A stretch of DNA of 64,000 nucleotides from Opisthorchis felineus (Eukaryota > Platyhelminthes > Trematoda > Opisthorchiida > Opisthorchiidae). Position 1 is the first letter of the stretch. Each line of letters opens with the position of its first letter. The notes beneath the pieces are model-generated. The model was not told the DNA's origin, made no database searches, and worked only from the letters and a program-made list of their open reading frames with translations. The stretch is from assembly GCA_004794785.1 (NCBI GenBank), contig SJOL01006479.1:820724-884723 (forward strand), written 5' to 3'. Of this stretch, positions 63,816-64,000 are shown piece after piece. The position numbers were made by a program, and so were the translations under genes.

Positions 63816-64000
63816 AATTGAGCACCGAGCAATACGGTTACAAAAAAGGATGAACGAGTTGTTTAGTGTTTCTGGCCTTGTTGGCATTGAGTTAATTCAC
63901 TCACAACATAACGAATTAACTGAAATTTCAAAGGATCCCCATATCTTTAACGAAATTTGTGAAGGAAAGTCCGACCTAGCTAATCCTTTTAGACATGGCT

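Noticed and set aside
1..64000. Bacterial-type systems, CRISPR arrays, operons or toxin genes
   Set aside because: No long dense ORFs, no regularly spaced identical repeats, no ribosome-binding sites. Spliced exons and eukaryotic retroelements argue against a prokaryotic source.

Overview
The window looks like low-GC intron and intergenic DNA from a multicellular eukaryote. There is no long ORF, operon spacing or ribosome-binding-site pattern, but there are GT-AG splice signals, decayed retroelements and tRNA-derived SINEs. The best fit is a parasitic flatworm, probably an opisthorchiid liver fluke (Clonorchis/Opisthorchis). That rests on remembered likeness of the SINE translation to junk peptides common in liver-fluke gene models, and on abundant Penelope-like retroelement (PLE) debris. 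It is inference, not a database match.

The one gene I can name is on the + strand at about 53.0-54.5 kb. Two exons join in phase across a 1014-bp intron and encode the ten-cysteine ectodomain of a TGF-beta superfamily receptor, most like a type I (ALK/BMP-type) receptor. I could not find the membrane, GS-box or kinase exons in the next 9.5 kb, so they probably lie beyond the window behind long introns. Candidate exons at 27.2 kb (-), 35.1 kb (-), 42.4 kb (+) and 58.7 kb (+) rest only on splice signals and protein-like composition.

The rest is mostly repeat debris. A PLE relic lies at 16.8-17.7 kb (-), with an RT GSP box, a YADD box and the start of a GIY-YIG endonuclease. A second PLE fragment is at 21.1-21.4 kb (+). 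A PLE-type hammerhead ribozyme fold is at 33.45 kb (-). tRNA-derived SINE copies are at 7.4 kb (with a 9-bp target-site duplication), 11.2 kb and 34.4 kb. Further tRNA-like segments lie at 10.9, 53.4 and 63.75 kb. An unnamed dispersed repeat occurs four times in one orientation (14.2, 18.9, 23.8, 39.1 kb), and its first copy is wrapped in a perfect 25-bp inverted repeat. A degenerate TATAG-type satellite lies at 22 kb. The remaining stretches show only short, stop-closed frames and nothing I can identify.
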